Source: Oscillospiraceae bacterium
GTDB lineage: Bacteria > Bacillota > Clostridia > UBA1381
Reading direction: 5' to 3'
DNA: 64,000 nucleotides
Assembly (NCBI GenBank): GCA_022509025.1
Contig: JAFLUB010000002.1
Location: 1-64,000, forward strand
The notes beneath the pieces are model-generated. The model had not been told where the DNA came from, did no database searches, and was given only the letters and a program-made list of their open reading frames with translations. Below, in pieces: positions 25,149 through 34,600 of the stretch (positions within the stretch are counted from its first letter, which is position 1; each line of letters opens with the position of its first letter). Made by a program: the position numbers and the translations under genes.

Positions 25149-27227
25149 ATGATAAAGGAATTTTACTCCGCCAAATTAGGTGACATGCGTATAATATACA
25201 ACCATGATAGCGAAACAAACCTTGCGGGACTTTGTATACTTCCCGATACCGATAAGAAAATGAAAAAAAGACGCGCGGGACTTCAGTCGTTAGCCGAGGT
25301 GAAAATAATCGGAGACAATTACCCGGGGAATTATTTCGGCGGTGAGTCGATGAAATACAGCAAAACAACGTTATCGCTCAGGTATGACCGACAGGATATA
25401 GACAAGGATGCCGATGAAACACGCATAACCACATATCTGAAATCCGAAAAGGGTATTGAAATAGTACACATTCTTACGCATAAAAACGGACGATCATATG
25501 TGACAGTGGAAACAGAGCTTAAAAACAATTCGGGTAACGACATAAAGCTTGAAATGCTTTCTTCGTTTACAATGTATAATATCTCGCCTTATCTTGAAGG
25601 CGCAGGAGAGAATTCAATGCTCCTTCACCGTATTCGCGGCAAGTGGAGTCAGGAGGGCAGGCTTGTAAGCGAAACTCTTGAGGATTTAATGCTTGAAGAT
25701 AGCTGGACATACAGCTCAGCAAACAGTGTGCGCTTCGGACAAGTCGGCTCCATGCCGGTAAAGGGTTATTTTCCGTTTATGGCATTGGAGGATACGAAAA
25801 ATAATATTATATGGGGCGTTCAGATGAAAAGCCCCGCCTCATGGCAGATGGAGGTTACGCGCGCGGACGATGGAGTATGTCTGTCGGGCGGACTTGCCGA
25901 TAGAGAATTCGGTCATTGGATAAAGACGGTCAAAACAGGCGAAAGCTTCAAGGGCATGGAAGCTGTGATAAGTGTATGCGAGGGGAATGTTGACGATGTA
26001 TGCGCACGGCTTCTTGAAGCGCAGGAGGATAGGCTTAATATCCCGGAATGCGAGGAGGAGCTGCCAATAATATTTAACGAATACTGCACAACATGGGGTT
26101 GTCCGTCACATGAAAATATATCAGGAATACTTAAAGCGATAGATAAAAAAGGAATAGATTACTTTGTTATAGACTGCGGCTGGTTCAAAGAGGACGGTGT
26201 ACCGTGGGATATAAGTATGGGTGATTACATTCCGTCAAAGACGCTGTTCCCGAACGGAATAGATGAAACGGTAAAGCTGATAAAGTCGTATAATATGCGT
26301 CCCGGTATCTGGTTCGAGATTGAAAACATCGGACGAATGGCAAACGCATATAATAACGAAGAACATCTTCTAAAACGCGACGGCATAACGCTCACCACAC
26401 GCAACAGACGTTTCTGGGATATGACTGACGAATGGGTTATAAAATATCTTGACGAGCGTGTTATAGATTTTCTGAAAAAAAATGATTTTGGATATATCAA
26501 GGTAGACTATAACGAAACAATCGGTATAGGCTGCGATAATAGTGATAGTCTCGGTGAAGGGCTGCGGCAGAACATTGAGGGTTCAACGGAATATTTCAAG
26601 CGTATGAGAAGAGAAATCCCCGACCTTGTCATAGAAAACTGCGCTTCCGGCGGAAACCGCCTTGAACCCTGTTTCATGTCGCTTTCGTCCATGGCGTCAT
26701 TTTCGGATGCGCATGAATGTGTGGAAATTCCGGTTATAGCCGCAAATCTGCATAGAGTAATCCTGCCGCGTCAGAGCCAGATATGGTGCGTGATAAGAGA
26801 AAATGACAGTCTTAAAAGAATTGCATATTCAATAGCGGCGACGTTTTTAGGCAGAATGTGTTTGTCAGGCGATGTGACAAATCTAACCCGAGAGCAATGG
26901 CAGACGATTGAGCATGGAATCAGCTTCTATAAAAAAGCCGCGTCTGTTATTAAGAGCGGAAAATCAAAGATTGTTAGTCCGAAACTGAAAAGCGAGCGTC
27001 ACCCTGAGGGATATCAGGCGGTAGTCAGAGAAAACAGTGATGCGATATTATGCGTCATACACACTTATAAAAACTCACCTGAGGAAATCAGAATAAACGT
27101 GGGCGAATGTGAAATAAGGGAAATATATTCGTATAAAGATACGGAAGTACGCATAGAAAACGGTGTTTTAACGCTTCGTAATGATGAGGATTTCAGCGGA
27201 TACGGTATAATCCTTGACCGCAGATAA
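25149..27227 (+). CDS. GH36-family alpha-galactosidase-like glycoside hydrolase
   Basis: The 692-aa cytoplasmic enzyme (no signal peptide) has an N-terminal beta domain, a (beta/alpha)8 barrel starting near residue 305 (IIFNEYCTTWGCPSHENI, YFVIDCGWFKED) and a C-terminal beta domain. The nucleophile is expected at Asp453 in YIKVDYN and the acid/base near Asp520 in FSDAHE. GH36 members remove terminal alpha-galactose, or in some branches GalNAc or related sugars. FSDAHE differs from the classical SDNTD, so the exact substrate is open. ATG 25149 fits GAGGAGG better than 25143. Confidence 0.83.
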   Translation: MIKEFYSAKLGDMRIIYNHDSETNLAGLCILPDTDKKMKKRRAGLQSLAEVKIIGDNYPGNYFGGESMKYSKTTLSLRYDRQDIDKDADETRITTYLKSEKGIEIVHILTHKNGRSYVTVETELKNNSGNDIKLEMLSSFTMYNISPYLEGAGENSMLLHRIRGKWSQEGRLVSETLEDLMLEDSWTYSSANSVRFGQVGSMPVKGYFPFMALEDTKNNIIWGVQMKSPASWQMEVTRADDGVCLSGGLADREFGHWIKTVKTGESFKGMEAVISVCEGNVDDVCARLLEAQEDRLNIPECEEELPIIFNEYCTTWGCPSHENISGILKAIDKKGIDYFVIDCGWFKEDGVPWDISMGDYIPSKTLFPNGIDETVKLIKSYNMRPGIWFEIENIGRMANAYNNEEHLLKRDGITLTTRNRRFWDMTDEWVIKYLDERVIDFLKKNDFGYIKVDYNETIGIGCDNSDSLGEGLRQNIEGSTEYFKRMRREIPDLVIENCASGGNRLEPCFMSLSSMASFSDAHECVEIPVIAANLHRVILPRQSQIWCVIRENDSLKRIAYSIAATFLGRMCLSGDVTNLTREQWQTIEHGISFYKKAASVIKSGKSKIVSPKLKSERHPEGYQAVVRENSDAILCVIHTYKNSPEEIRINVGECEIREIYSYKDTEVRIENGVLTLRNDEDFSGYGIILDRR

Positions 27228-27276
27228 AGCCGTTTTGTAGAAAGTATATAAAAATACATAATAAGAAATATTAGTC

Positions 27277-27305
27277 TTGACAAACTTTTTTTGCTGTGCT
27301 AAAAT
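27277..27305 (+). promoter_or_regulatory. Sigma-A promoter of glnA
   Basis: TTGACA, 17-bp spacer, TAAAAT. The expected start of transcription (about 27312) lies only ~5 bases before the leader hairpin. Confidence 0.8.
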
Positions 27306-27316
27306 GTAACGTGAGC

Positions 27317-27354
27317 AAAGGTGTTTCTTCCTGGGGGGAGAAGCGCCTTTTTTT
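27317..27354 (+). promoter_or_regulatory. Terminator-like leader hairpin (attenuator) of glnA
   Basis: AAAGGTGTTTCTTCC pairs with GGGAGAAGCGCCTTT, followed by seven T's. It lies between the promoter and the glnA ribosome site, so it would stop transcription unless relieved. An ANTAR (RNA-binding antiterminator) gene lies just downstream of glnA. Confidence 0.7.
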
Positions 27355-27405
27355 CTGAAAGATGATAAATATTTTAAGTATGTTCTTGAAAGGAATGTGG
27401 ATACA

Positions 27406-28731
27406 ATGACTAAACAGGATATATTGAATTTGGTTGAGGAGGAGGACGTCAGCTTTGTAAGGCTTCAGTTTACAGATATACTCGGAACAATGCGCAATAT
27501 GGCGATTACGACTTCTAAGCTTGAGGATGCGCTTGATAATGAGTGTATGTTTGACGGCTCTTCAATAAAGGGATTTGTGGGTATTGAGGAAAGCGATTTA
27601 TATCTTCATCCTGATCTTGATACATTCACTATTTTCCCGTGGCGTCCGCATCAGGGCAAAGTGGCAAGACTGATATGCGATGTGTATAAACCGGACGGCA
27701 CGCGCCTTGAAAGCGATCCGCGCCGTATTTTGCAGGACGTTGTCAAAGAAGCGGCAGATTTGGGATATACATTTGAAGTAGGACCTGAATGCGAGTTCTT
27801 CCTGTTCAACACGGACGAAAGAGGAAATCCAGTTATCGACCCGCATGACAATGCCGGATATTTTGACCTTGCCCCGCTTGATAACGGTGAAAACTGCCGC
27901 CGTGAAATATGCCTCACTCTTGAGGAAATGGGTTACGTGGTAGAATCTTCACATCACGAAATGGCGCCGGGGCAGCATGAAATAACCTTCCGCTATGATG
28001 ACGCATTGAGAACGGCTGACAGAATTGTTACGTTCAGAACAGTTGTTAAAACAATCGCAAAAAGAAACGGACTCCATGCAACGTTCATGCCGAAGCCGAT
28101 GGAGGGGCAGAACGGAAGCGGAATGCATTTTACAATGTCGCTGAAAAAGGACGGTAAGAATGTATTCTGCAATGAAACGGACAAGGGAAAGCTGTCCGAT
28201 ACCGCATATAAATTCATAGCGGGACTTCTGAAATACACCCCTGATATGGCGTGTCTTACAAATCCAACGGTAAATTCATATAAGAGATTTATCCCGGGAT
28301 ATGAAGCGCCGTGTTATATATCATGGTCGGAGAGCAACAGAAGCTTACTCGTAAGGGTCCCGTCATCAAGAAAAGGCAACGACGCACGCGTTGAACTGAG
28401 GTCGCCTGACCCCACAGCGAACCCGTATCTTGCAATTGCCGCGTGTCTTCGAGCAGGACTGAACGGCATAAAGAACAACGAAGAGCTTCCGCCGAGTATT
28501 GATGTGAATATCTATAAGCTGTCTGATAAGGAAAGAGAATATCTCGGCATAAAGAGTCTGCCGATAAGTCTTAACGAGGCAATAAGAATAGGAAGGAAAT
28601 CAGAGTTTATAGCAGAGCTTTTAGGAGCGAAATTTGCTGAGAGCTACTTTGCCGCGAAGGAAGAGGAATACGGAGAATACCGCTGCACTATCAATCAGTG
28701 GGAAATTGAGAAATATCTTATAGAATATTAA
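27406..28731 (+). CDS. glnA: Glutamine synthetase, type I
   Basis: It joins ammonia to glutamate at the cost of ATP. The 441-aa protein has the N-terminal beta-grasp (FVRLQFTDILGTMRNMAI), metal and substrate motifs MFDGSSIKGF, VGPECEFFLF, NGSGMHFTMSL, and NPTVNSYKRFIPGYEAP. The length matches the short Firmicute GSI-alpha type. GTG 27397 is in the track, but ATG 27406 is better placed relative to AAAGGAA. It stands first in a glnA-ANTAR regulator pair behind an attenuator. Confidence 0.96.
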   Translation: MTKQDILNLVEEEDVSFVRLQFTDILGTMRNMAITTSKLEDALDNECMFDGSSIKGFVGIEESDLYLHPDLDTFTIFPWRPHQGKVARLICDVYKPDGTRLESDPRRILQDVVKEAADLGYTFEVGPECEFFLFNTDERGNPVIDPHDNAGYFDLAPLDNGENCRREICLTLEEMGYVVESSHHEMAPGQHEITFRYDDALRTADRIVTFRTVVKTIAKRNGLHATFMPKPMEGQNGSGMHFTMSLKKDGKNVFCNETDKGKLSDTAYKFIAGLLKYTPDMACLTNPTVNSYKRFIPGYEAPCYISWSESNRSLLVRVPSSRKGNDARVELRSPDPTANPYLAIAACLRAGLNGIKNNEELPPSIDVNIYKLSDKEREYLGIKSLPISLNEAIRIGRKSEFIAELLGAKFAESYFAAKEEEYGEYRCTINQWEIEKYLIEY

Positions 28732-28758
28732 ACAATTTTCCGATAGGAGGTAACAGCG

Positions 28759-29280
28759 GTGGAACGAGTTATACTGGCTTTTTCAAAGACAGAAACAGCC
28801 GATAAAATAAGAAGAATGCTTGACGGCAGCGCCTACGAGGTCTATGCAGTCTGCCACTCCAAAGCGGAGCTTCTGCGTTCCATTACGGATATAGACGATG
28901 TGCTTATAATCATGGGATATAAACTCCCGGACGCTGTCGCAGACGATGTTTTTGAGGATCTTCGCGATGGACAGAAGCTTATGAGTATAGTTAAGGCGGG
29001 CGCGCATGAGATATATAATCAGGATATCTTCGTTGTGACGCTACCCGTGAACAGGCAGATTCTTATAAATTCTATTGAAACATTTGTGGGAATTATCGAG
29101 AGGCGCAAGCATAGAGTTAAGCGTACTCCCGAGGAGGAAAAAATAATTATTGACGCGAAAGCGTATCTGATGGAAAATCATAGCATGACCGAGGAGCAGG
29201 CGCACAGGTTTATCCAGAAGAGAAGTATGGATACAGGCGCAAAATTTATTGATACTGCAAGGCAGATTCTCGGCAGGTAA
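28759..29280 (+). CDS. ANTAR-domain antitermination regulator with degenerate receiver
   Basis: The 173-aa protein has a receiver-like domain (about 1-110) and a C-terminal ANTAR RNA-binding domain (AKAYLMENHSMTEEQAHRFIQKRSMDTGAKFIDTARQIL). ANTAR proteins bind leader hairpins and prevent termination. In the receiver, the position where the phosphorylated Asp is expected is Gly53 (IIMGYKLPD), so control by phosphorylation is unlikely. GTG 28759 lies eight bases from TAGGAGG and 27 bp after glnA. The neighbouring glnA and gltB leader hairpins are its likely targets. Confidence 0.88.
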   Translation: MERVILAFSKTETADKIRRMLDGSAYEVYAVCHSKAELLRSITDIDDVLIIMGYKLPDAVADDVFEDLRDGQKLMSIVKAGAHEIYNQDIFVVTLPVNRQILINSIETFVGIIERRKHRVKRTPEEEKIIIDAKAYLMENHSMTEEQAHRFIQKRSMDTGAKFIDTARQILGR

Positions 29281-29307
29281 TACGAAAACAGGGAGATGAT
29301 TAAAAAA

Positions 29308-30150
29308 ATGCAGAAATTCAAATTCACAAAAATGCACGGGGCGGGTAATGATTATATATATGTAAACTGCTTCGAGGAAAAGGTGGAGGATATTAACGCG
29401 ACAGCCAAAGCCGTTAGCGACAGACATTTCGGTATTGGCTCCGACGGACTTGTGCTTATATGCCCGTCGGATAAAGCGGATTTCAGAATGGATATGTACA
29501 ACAGCGACGGTTCACAGGCGGAGATGTGCGGTAATGCTACGCGCTGCGTCGGTAAATATGTATATGACAGAGGACTTACCGATAAAACGCAGATTACGCT
29601 TGAAACACTCGCGGGAATAAAAATTCTTGACCTTAACGTAAAAGACGGAAAAGTAGAGAGCGTTTGCGTGAACATGGGTTCGCCTGAGTTGACGCCTGAG
29701 AATATTCCGATTGATTCACCGCTTGACCGTTTTATAAGCGAAAAAGTCGAGGTGGACGGTAAGGAATACGCTGTAACAGGTGTGAGTATGGGTAATCCTC
29801 ATGCTGTTACGTTTATTGACGATACCGACAGCCTTGAAATTGAAAAGCTCGGTCCTGAGTTTGAGAATCATAAGCTATTCCCTAAGCGAATCAATACTGA
29901 GTTTGCCCAGATTGTTGACAGAGGAACAATAAAAATGCGCGTCTGGGAAAGAGGCGCGGGCGAAACTCTTGCCTGCGGAACAGGCGCGTGCGCGACGCTG
30001 GTGGCGGCAAGTCTTAACGGACTTACGGACGATGAGGCGGATTTGATACTTCTCGGCGGCACGCTCCATATCCGCTGGGACAGAGAAGAAAACAAGGTAT
30101 ATATGACAGGTCCCGCAAAGTTTGTCTTTGACGGTGAAATAGAATTATAA
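29308..30150 (+). CDS. dapF: Diaminopimelate epimerase
   Basis: It converts LL- to meso-diaminopimelate for lysine and peptidoglycan. The 280-aa protein begins FKFTKMHGAGNDYIYVNCF. It has both catalytic cysteines, in SQAEMCGNATRCVGKY and ETLACGTGACATLVAA. The track start at 29296 abuts the GGGAG site; ATG 29308 is preferred. It sits directly upstream of dapL, whose product is the substrate of this epimerase. Confidence 0.96.
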   Translation: MQKFKFTKMHGAGNDYIYVNCFEEKVEDINATAKAVSDRHFGIGSDGLVLICPSDKADFRMDMYNSDGSQAEMCGNATRCVGKYVYDRGLTDKTQITLETLAGIKILDLNVKDGKVESVCVNMGSPELTPENIPIDSPLDRFISEKVEVDGKEYAVTGVSMGNPHAVTFIDDTDSLEIEKLGPEFENHKLFPKRINTEFAQIVDRGTIKMRVWERGAGETLACGTGACATLVAASLNGLTDDEADLILLGGTLHIRWDREENKVYMTGPAKFVFDGEIEL

Positions 30151-30197
30151 TATAACTGCAAGGCAGCATCGTTGCCGTAGCGTTATGTTTCAATGTT

Positions 30198-30239
30198 CTT
30201 AAGGGTGTCCAAATTTTAATTTGGGTAACACCCTAAGGT
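30198..30239 (+). other. Hairpin between dapF and dapL
   Basis: CTTAAGGGTGT pairs with ACACCCTAAG and an inner CCAAATT/AATTTGG extends it. No T-run follows, so it may be an mRNA processing or stability element or a weak terminator. Confidence 0.5.
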
Positions 30240-30268
30240 TATTACAATAACAGAAAGGAAAAATAAAA

Positions 30269-31480
30269 ATGGCAAAGATTAACGATAATTATTTAAAACT
30301 GCCTGGCGCGTATCTGTTTTCAACAGTCGCAAGAAAGTCGGCTGAGTTCAGCGCCGCACATCCTGACAGAGAAATTATTAAGATGAGTATAGGCGATGTA
30401 ACAAAACCTCTTGCTCCCGCTGTTATTGAGGCAATGCACAAGGCGGTTAACGAGATGGGCACAGCGGAAGGCTTCCGCGGCTACGGACCTGAGCAGGGAT
30501 ATGATTTTCTGAGAGATAAAATTGTAGAAAAGGATTATAAGGCAAGAGGTATTGATATTGCTCCGGATGAAATTTTCATCTCAGACGGAGCAAAGTCAGA
30601 CTGCGGAAATATCGGTGATATTTTTTCAATAGATAATAAGGTTGCCGTATGCGACCCCGTGTACCCCGTATATGTTGACACAAATGCAATGGCAGGCAGA
30701 GCGGGCGAATTTGTCGGAGAACACTGGACTAACCTCTACTATATGCCATGCACTGAGGAAAACGGTTTCATGCCGTCAATCCCGACAGAGAAGGTGGATA
30801 TAATATATCTTTGCTTCCCGAATAACCCCACAGGCGTTGCCGCAACGCGCGAGCAGTTAAAGCCGTGGGTTGAGTATGCAAAGAAGAATGACGCGGTTAT
30901 TCTTTACGACAGTGCGTATGAGGCGTTTATAACAGACCCTGACGTGCCGCACAGCATTTATGAGATAGAGGGCGCAAAGGAAGTTGCAATTGAATTTCGA
31001 AGCTTTTCAAAGACAGCAGGCTTTACAGGTACACGCTGCGCGTACACGGTAGTGCCGCATGCTTTAAAAATTGACGGAACAGAGCTTAACAGCTTATGGA
31101 ACAGACGTCAGTGTACCAAGTTCAACGGTGTGCCGTATGTTATCCAGAAAGCGGCAGAGGCTGTTTATTCCGATGAGGGACAGAAGCAGACAAAGGAAGC
31201 TATTGCATATTATCTTGAAAATGCCAAGATTATCCGAGAAGCGTTAACGGAAGCGGGACTTACAGTATACGGCGGTGAGAACGCTCCGTACATATGGGCT
31301 AAAACGCCGGACAATATGAAATCATGGGAGTTCTTTGATAAAATCCTTGAAGAAGCGGGAGTTGTGACAACTCCGGGTTCAGGCTTCGGACCGAGCGGCG
31401 AGGGATACGTGAGACTTACGGCTTTTTCAACTAAGGAGAACACCATTAAGGCTATGGAGAAGATTAAGAAGATTTTGTAA
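30269..31480 (+). CDS. dapL: LL-diaminopimelate aminotransferase
   Basis: This PLP enzyme makes LL-DAP from tetrahydrodipicolinate in one step. The 403-aa protein opens [23 protein letters not shown], typical of DapL, with [22 protein letters not shown] and the PLP lysine in [19 protein letters not shown] 30269 follows GAAAGGAA. With dapF it forms the aminotransferase branch of DAP synthesis, although a dehydrogenase branch (ddh) is also encoded 8 kb away. Confidence 0.96.
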   Translation: MAKINDNYLKLPGAYLFSTVARKSAEFSAAHPDREIIKMSIGDVTKPLAPAVIEAMHKAVNEMGTAEGFRGYGPEQGYDFLRDKIVEKDYKARGIDIAPDEIFISDGAKSDCGNIGDIFSIDNKVAVCDPVYPVYVDTNAMAGRAGEFVGEHWTNLYYMPCTEENGFMPSIPTEKVDIIYLCFPNNPTGVAATREQLKPWVEYAKKNDAVILYDSAYEAFITDPDVPHSIYEIEGAKEVAIEFRSFSKTAGFTGTRCAYTVVPHALKIDGTELNSLWNRRQCTKFNGVPYVIQKAAEAVYSDEGQKQTKEAIAYYLENAKIIREALTEAGLTVYGGENAPYIWAKTPDNMKSWEFFDKILEEAGVVTTPGSGFGPSGEGYVRLTAFSTKENTIKAMEKIKKIL

Positions 31481-31509
31481 TTGACAAATCCTGTAGCTTG
31501 TAATAAAAT
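31481..31509 (+). promoter_or_regulatory. Sigma-A promoter of gltB-gltD
   Basis: TTGACA, 17-bp spacer, TAAAAT, beginning immediately after the dapL stop codon. Confidence 0.8.
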
Positions 31510-31524
31510 ATATTGAGTTGAAAC

Positions 31525-31587
31525 AAAGGCGTTTTGATTATGTGCATATCACTTTAGAGGGATATGTATATATTCAATACGCCTTTT
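31525..31587 (+). promoter_or_regulatory. Leader hairpin (possible attenuator) of gltB
   Basis: AAAGGCGT pairs with ACGCCTTT over a long arm, with an inner CATATC/GATATG stem, and ends in CTTTTCTC. The outer stem AAAGGCG...CGCCTTTT resembles the glnA leader. The track's gltB start (31564) would lie inside this hairpin. Confidence 0.6.
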
Positions 31588-31614
31588 CTCATATTACGAA
31601 AGGAAGTAACAAAA

Positions 31615-34600
31615 ATGGAGTATAACGGACTACCTGAAAAACAAGGTCTTTACGACCCGCAATTTGAGCATGACGCCTGCGGTATAGGTTGTATTGCCAA
31701 TATAAAGGGAAACAAGTCGCATAACATCATAAACCAGGCAATTCAGATATTGAAGAATCTCGCTCACCGCGGCGGTGTCGGCAGCGAACCGGACACGGGC
31801 GACGGCGCGGGCATTCTTATTCAGATGCCTCATGCGTTTATGAAAAAGGTATGCAAGAACGAGGGGATAAAGCTCCCAAAGAAAGGTGATTACGGCGTCG
31901 GTATGCTGTTTTTGTCACCTGACGAGGATACACGTGAGGAAAGCCTGAATAAGCTTACCGATATTATAAACCGTGAAAAACAGACGCTTCTCGGTATAAG
32001 AGAGGTGCCTGTTTATGAGGTGTGTATCGGTAACAGCGCAAGGGAGGCAATGCCGCATATTGTTCAGGTGTTTATAGGTAAGGGCGAAGAAATGAGCGCG
32101 GACGATTTTGAAAGACGTCTGTACATAATCGGTAAAATAGCCGAAAAGGAGATAAGAAAGAGCGGAAGCGATAATTATTTCTATTTTGCGTCCCTTTCTG
32201 CGAGAACTTTAGTATATAAGGGTATGCTCACGCCTGATCAGGTAAACGAATTTTATCTTGACTTGAAGGATGTGGACATGGAAACGGCAATCGCGCTTGT
32301 GCATTCGCGTTTCTCGACCAACACATTCCCGTCATGGGAAAGAGCGCATCCTAACAGATATATTATTCATAACGGAGAAATCAACACTATACGCGGTAAT
32401 GTAAACTGGGTAAAGGCGAGAGAAAGAATGTTTGCTACTCCTGAATTTGAGGGTGATATGGATAAAATTCTGCCTGTTATCAACGAGGACGGCTCTGACT
32501 CCGCAATGCTTGATAACTATTTGCAGTTCCTGCATCTTTCAGGCTTTTCTTTGCCGCGCGCGGTTATGATGACAATTCCGGAGCCGTGGGAGAATAACGA
32601 CAACATGGATCCTGAAATGAAATCATTCTATGAGTATCATTCATGTATCACAGAGCCGTGGGACGGTCCTGCTGCGGTCGCGTTCACTGACGGACGCTTT
32701 GTTGGCGCAACGTTAGACAGAAACGGTTTAAGACCGGCGCGTTACTATCTGACTTCAGATGATACGATTATCCTGTCATCTGAGGTTGGCGTTACTGATG
32801 TTGACCAGTCAAAGATTATAAAGAAAGAACGTTTGCATCCGGGTAAGATGCTTTTAATCGACACTGAAAAAGGTAAGATTATTTCCGATGAAGAAATCAA
32901 GAAATATGAAGCGGTGCATAAGCCGTACAGTAAGTGGGTAAAGCAAACACTTGTTGAGCTTCAGGACTTACCTTTAGAGACAAGCAAAAAGGGCGATACA
33001 TGGCATGACCTTGTTCAGCATTTAAAGGACGCGACAAAAGGAGTAAACGAGCATCTTATGCTTAAGCACTTTATCGCGCTTGAAAATATGTTCGTAAACC
33101 GTGAAAACGGAGAGGATACATTACCGCTTCTGACACGTCAGAAGATATTCGGCTACACATGGGAGGACGTTAACACAACGATTAAGTCAATCGTTGAGAA
33201 GTCGGATGACCCGATAGGAGCAATGGGTACGGATATACCGCTTGCTGTACTGTCAGAAAAGCCGCAGCTTTTATATAACTACTTCAAGCAGCTTTTCGCG
33301 CAGGTAACTAACCCGCCTATAGACGCGATACGCGAGCAGATTGTAACATCAACATATACATTGTTCGGTTGTGAGCAAAACCTTTTAACTTCATCTGAAT
33401 TGAACTGCCGTAAGGTAAGAGCGCTAAGCCCGATGCTTACAAACGAAGAACTGCAGAAATTAAGAAACATTGACCTTGAAGGCTTCAAATCCATAACTAT
33501 TCCGTCTCTGTTTAACAAAAACCAGGAAGACGATATGGAAATGGCTATGGAAACAATATTTGAGGCGGCTGACATAGCTATAGAGAACGGATATAATATC
33601 ATTATCCTTTCAGATAAGGGCGCAGACAGAAATAAAGCGCCTATCCCCGCGCTGCTTGTAGCTTCGGGACTTCATCATCACCTTATAAGGAAAGGTACGC
33701 GTATGAAGGTTTCGATAGTCCTTGAATCGGGCGAACCGAGAGAGGTACATCATTTTGCGTGCCTCATCGGCTACGGTGTAAACGGTGTAAATCCGTATAT
33801 GGCATACGAGGCTATAGAGAATCTTATCAATGAAAAACTTCTTGACTGTACTTATGAGGAAGGTGTAAAACGCTTTAATAAGGCTTGCACAAAGGGTATT
33901 GTCAAGGTTATGTCCAAAATGGGTATTTCAACAATACAGTCGTATCAGGGCGCGCAGATTTTTGAGGCGCTCGGCATTGCACAGAGTGTTGTTGAAAAGT
34001 ACTTCACAGGCACGACCACGCGTATCGGCGGTATGGGACTTGAGCATATCCAGAAAGAGGTGCTTTTGCGTCACAGCGAAGCATTTGATAAGGTGAGCGG
34101 CAAAAAGGCGCTTAAGACAGGCGGAGATTACAAGTGGAGAGCCAAGGGTGAATACCACATGTTTAACCCGGAAAGTATCTACAAGCTGCAAATGGCATGC
34201 CGCACGGGAGATTATAAGCTCTACAAAGAATATGCGCGTGAGATGGACGAACATCAGCAGCATCAGTGCACAATCCGCGGTATGCTTGACATTAAGACGA
34301 TTGAAAAGCCGATTGCAATAGATCAGGTTGAAAGTGTTGAGAGTATTGTAAAGCGTTTCAAAACCGGTGCGATGTCCTACGGTTCAATCTCGCTTGAAGC
34401 GCATGAGTGTCTGGCGATTGCTATGAACAGACTCGGCGGAAAGTCAAACAGCGGTGAGGGCGGCGAGAATCCGGAAAGATATATCCCTGACGAAAACGGA
34501 GACAGCCGTTCAAGCGCGATAAAACAAGTCGCATCGGGACGTTTCGGCGTACATATTCACTATTTGCAGAACGCAAAGGAAATTCAGATAAAGATGGCAC

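Noticed and set aside
27317-27354. Classical ANTAR twin-hairpin target upstream of the glnA terminator
   Set aside because: Only one hairpin fits between the predicted transcription start and the T-run; the paired six-base loops known for ANTAR targets were not found.
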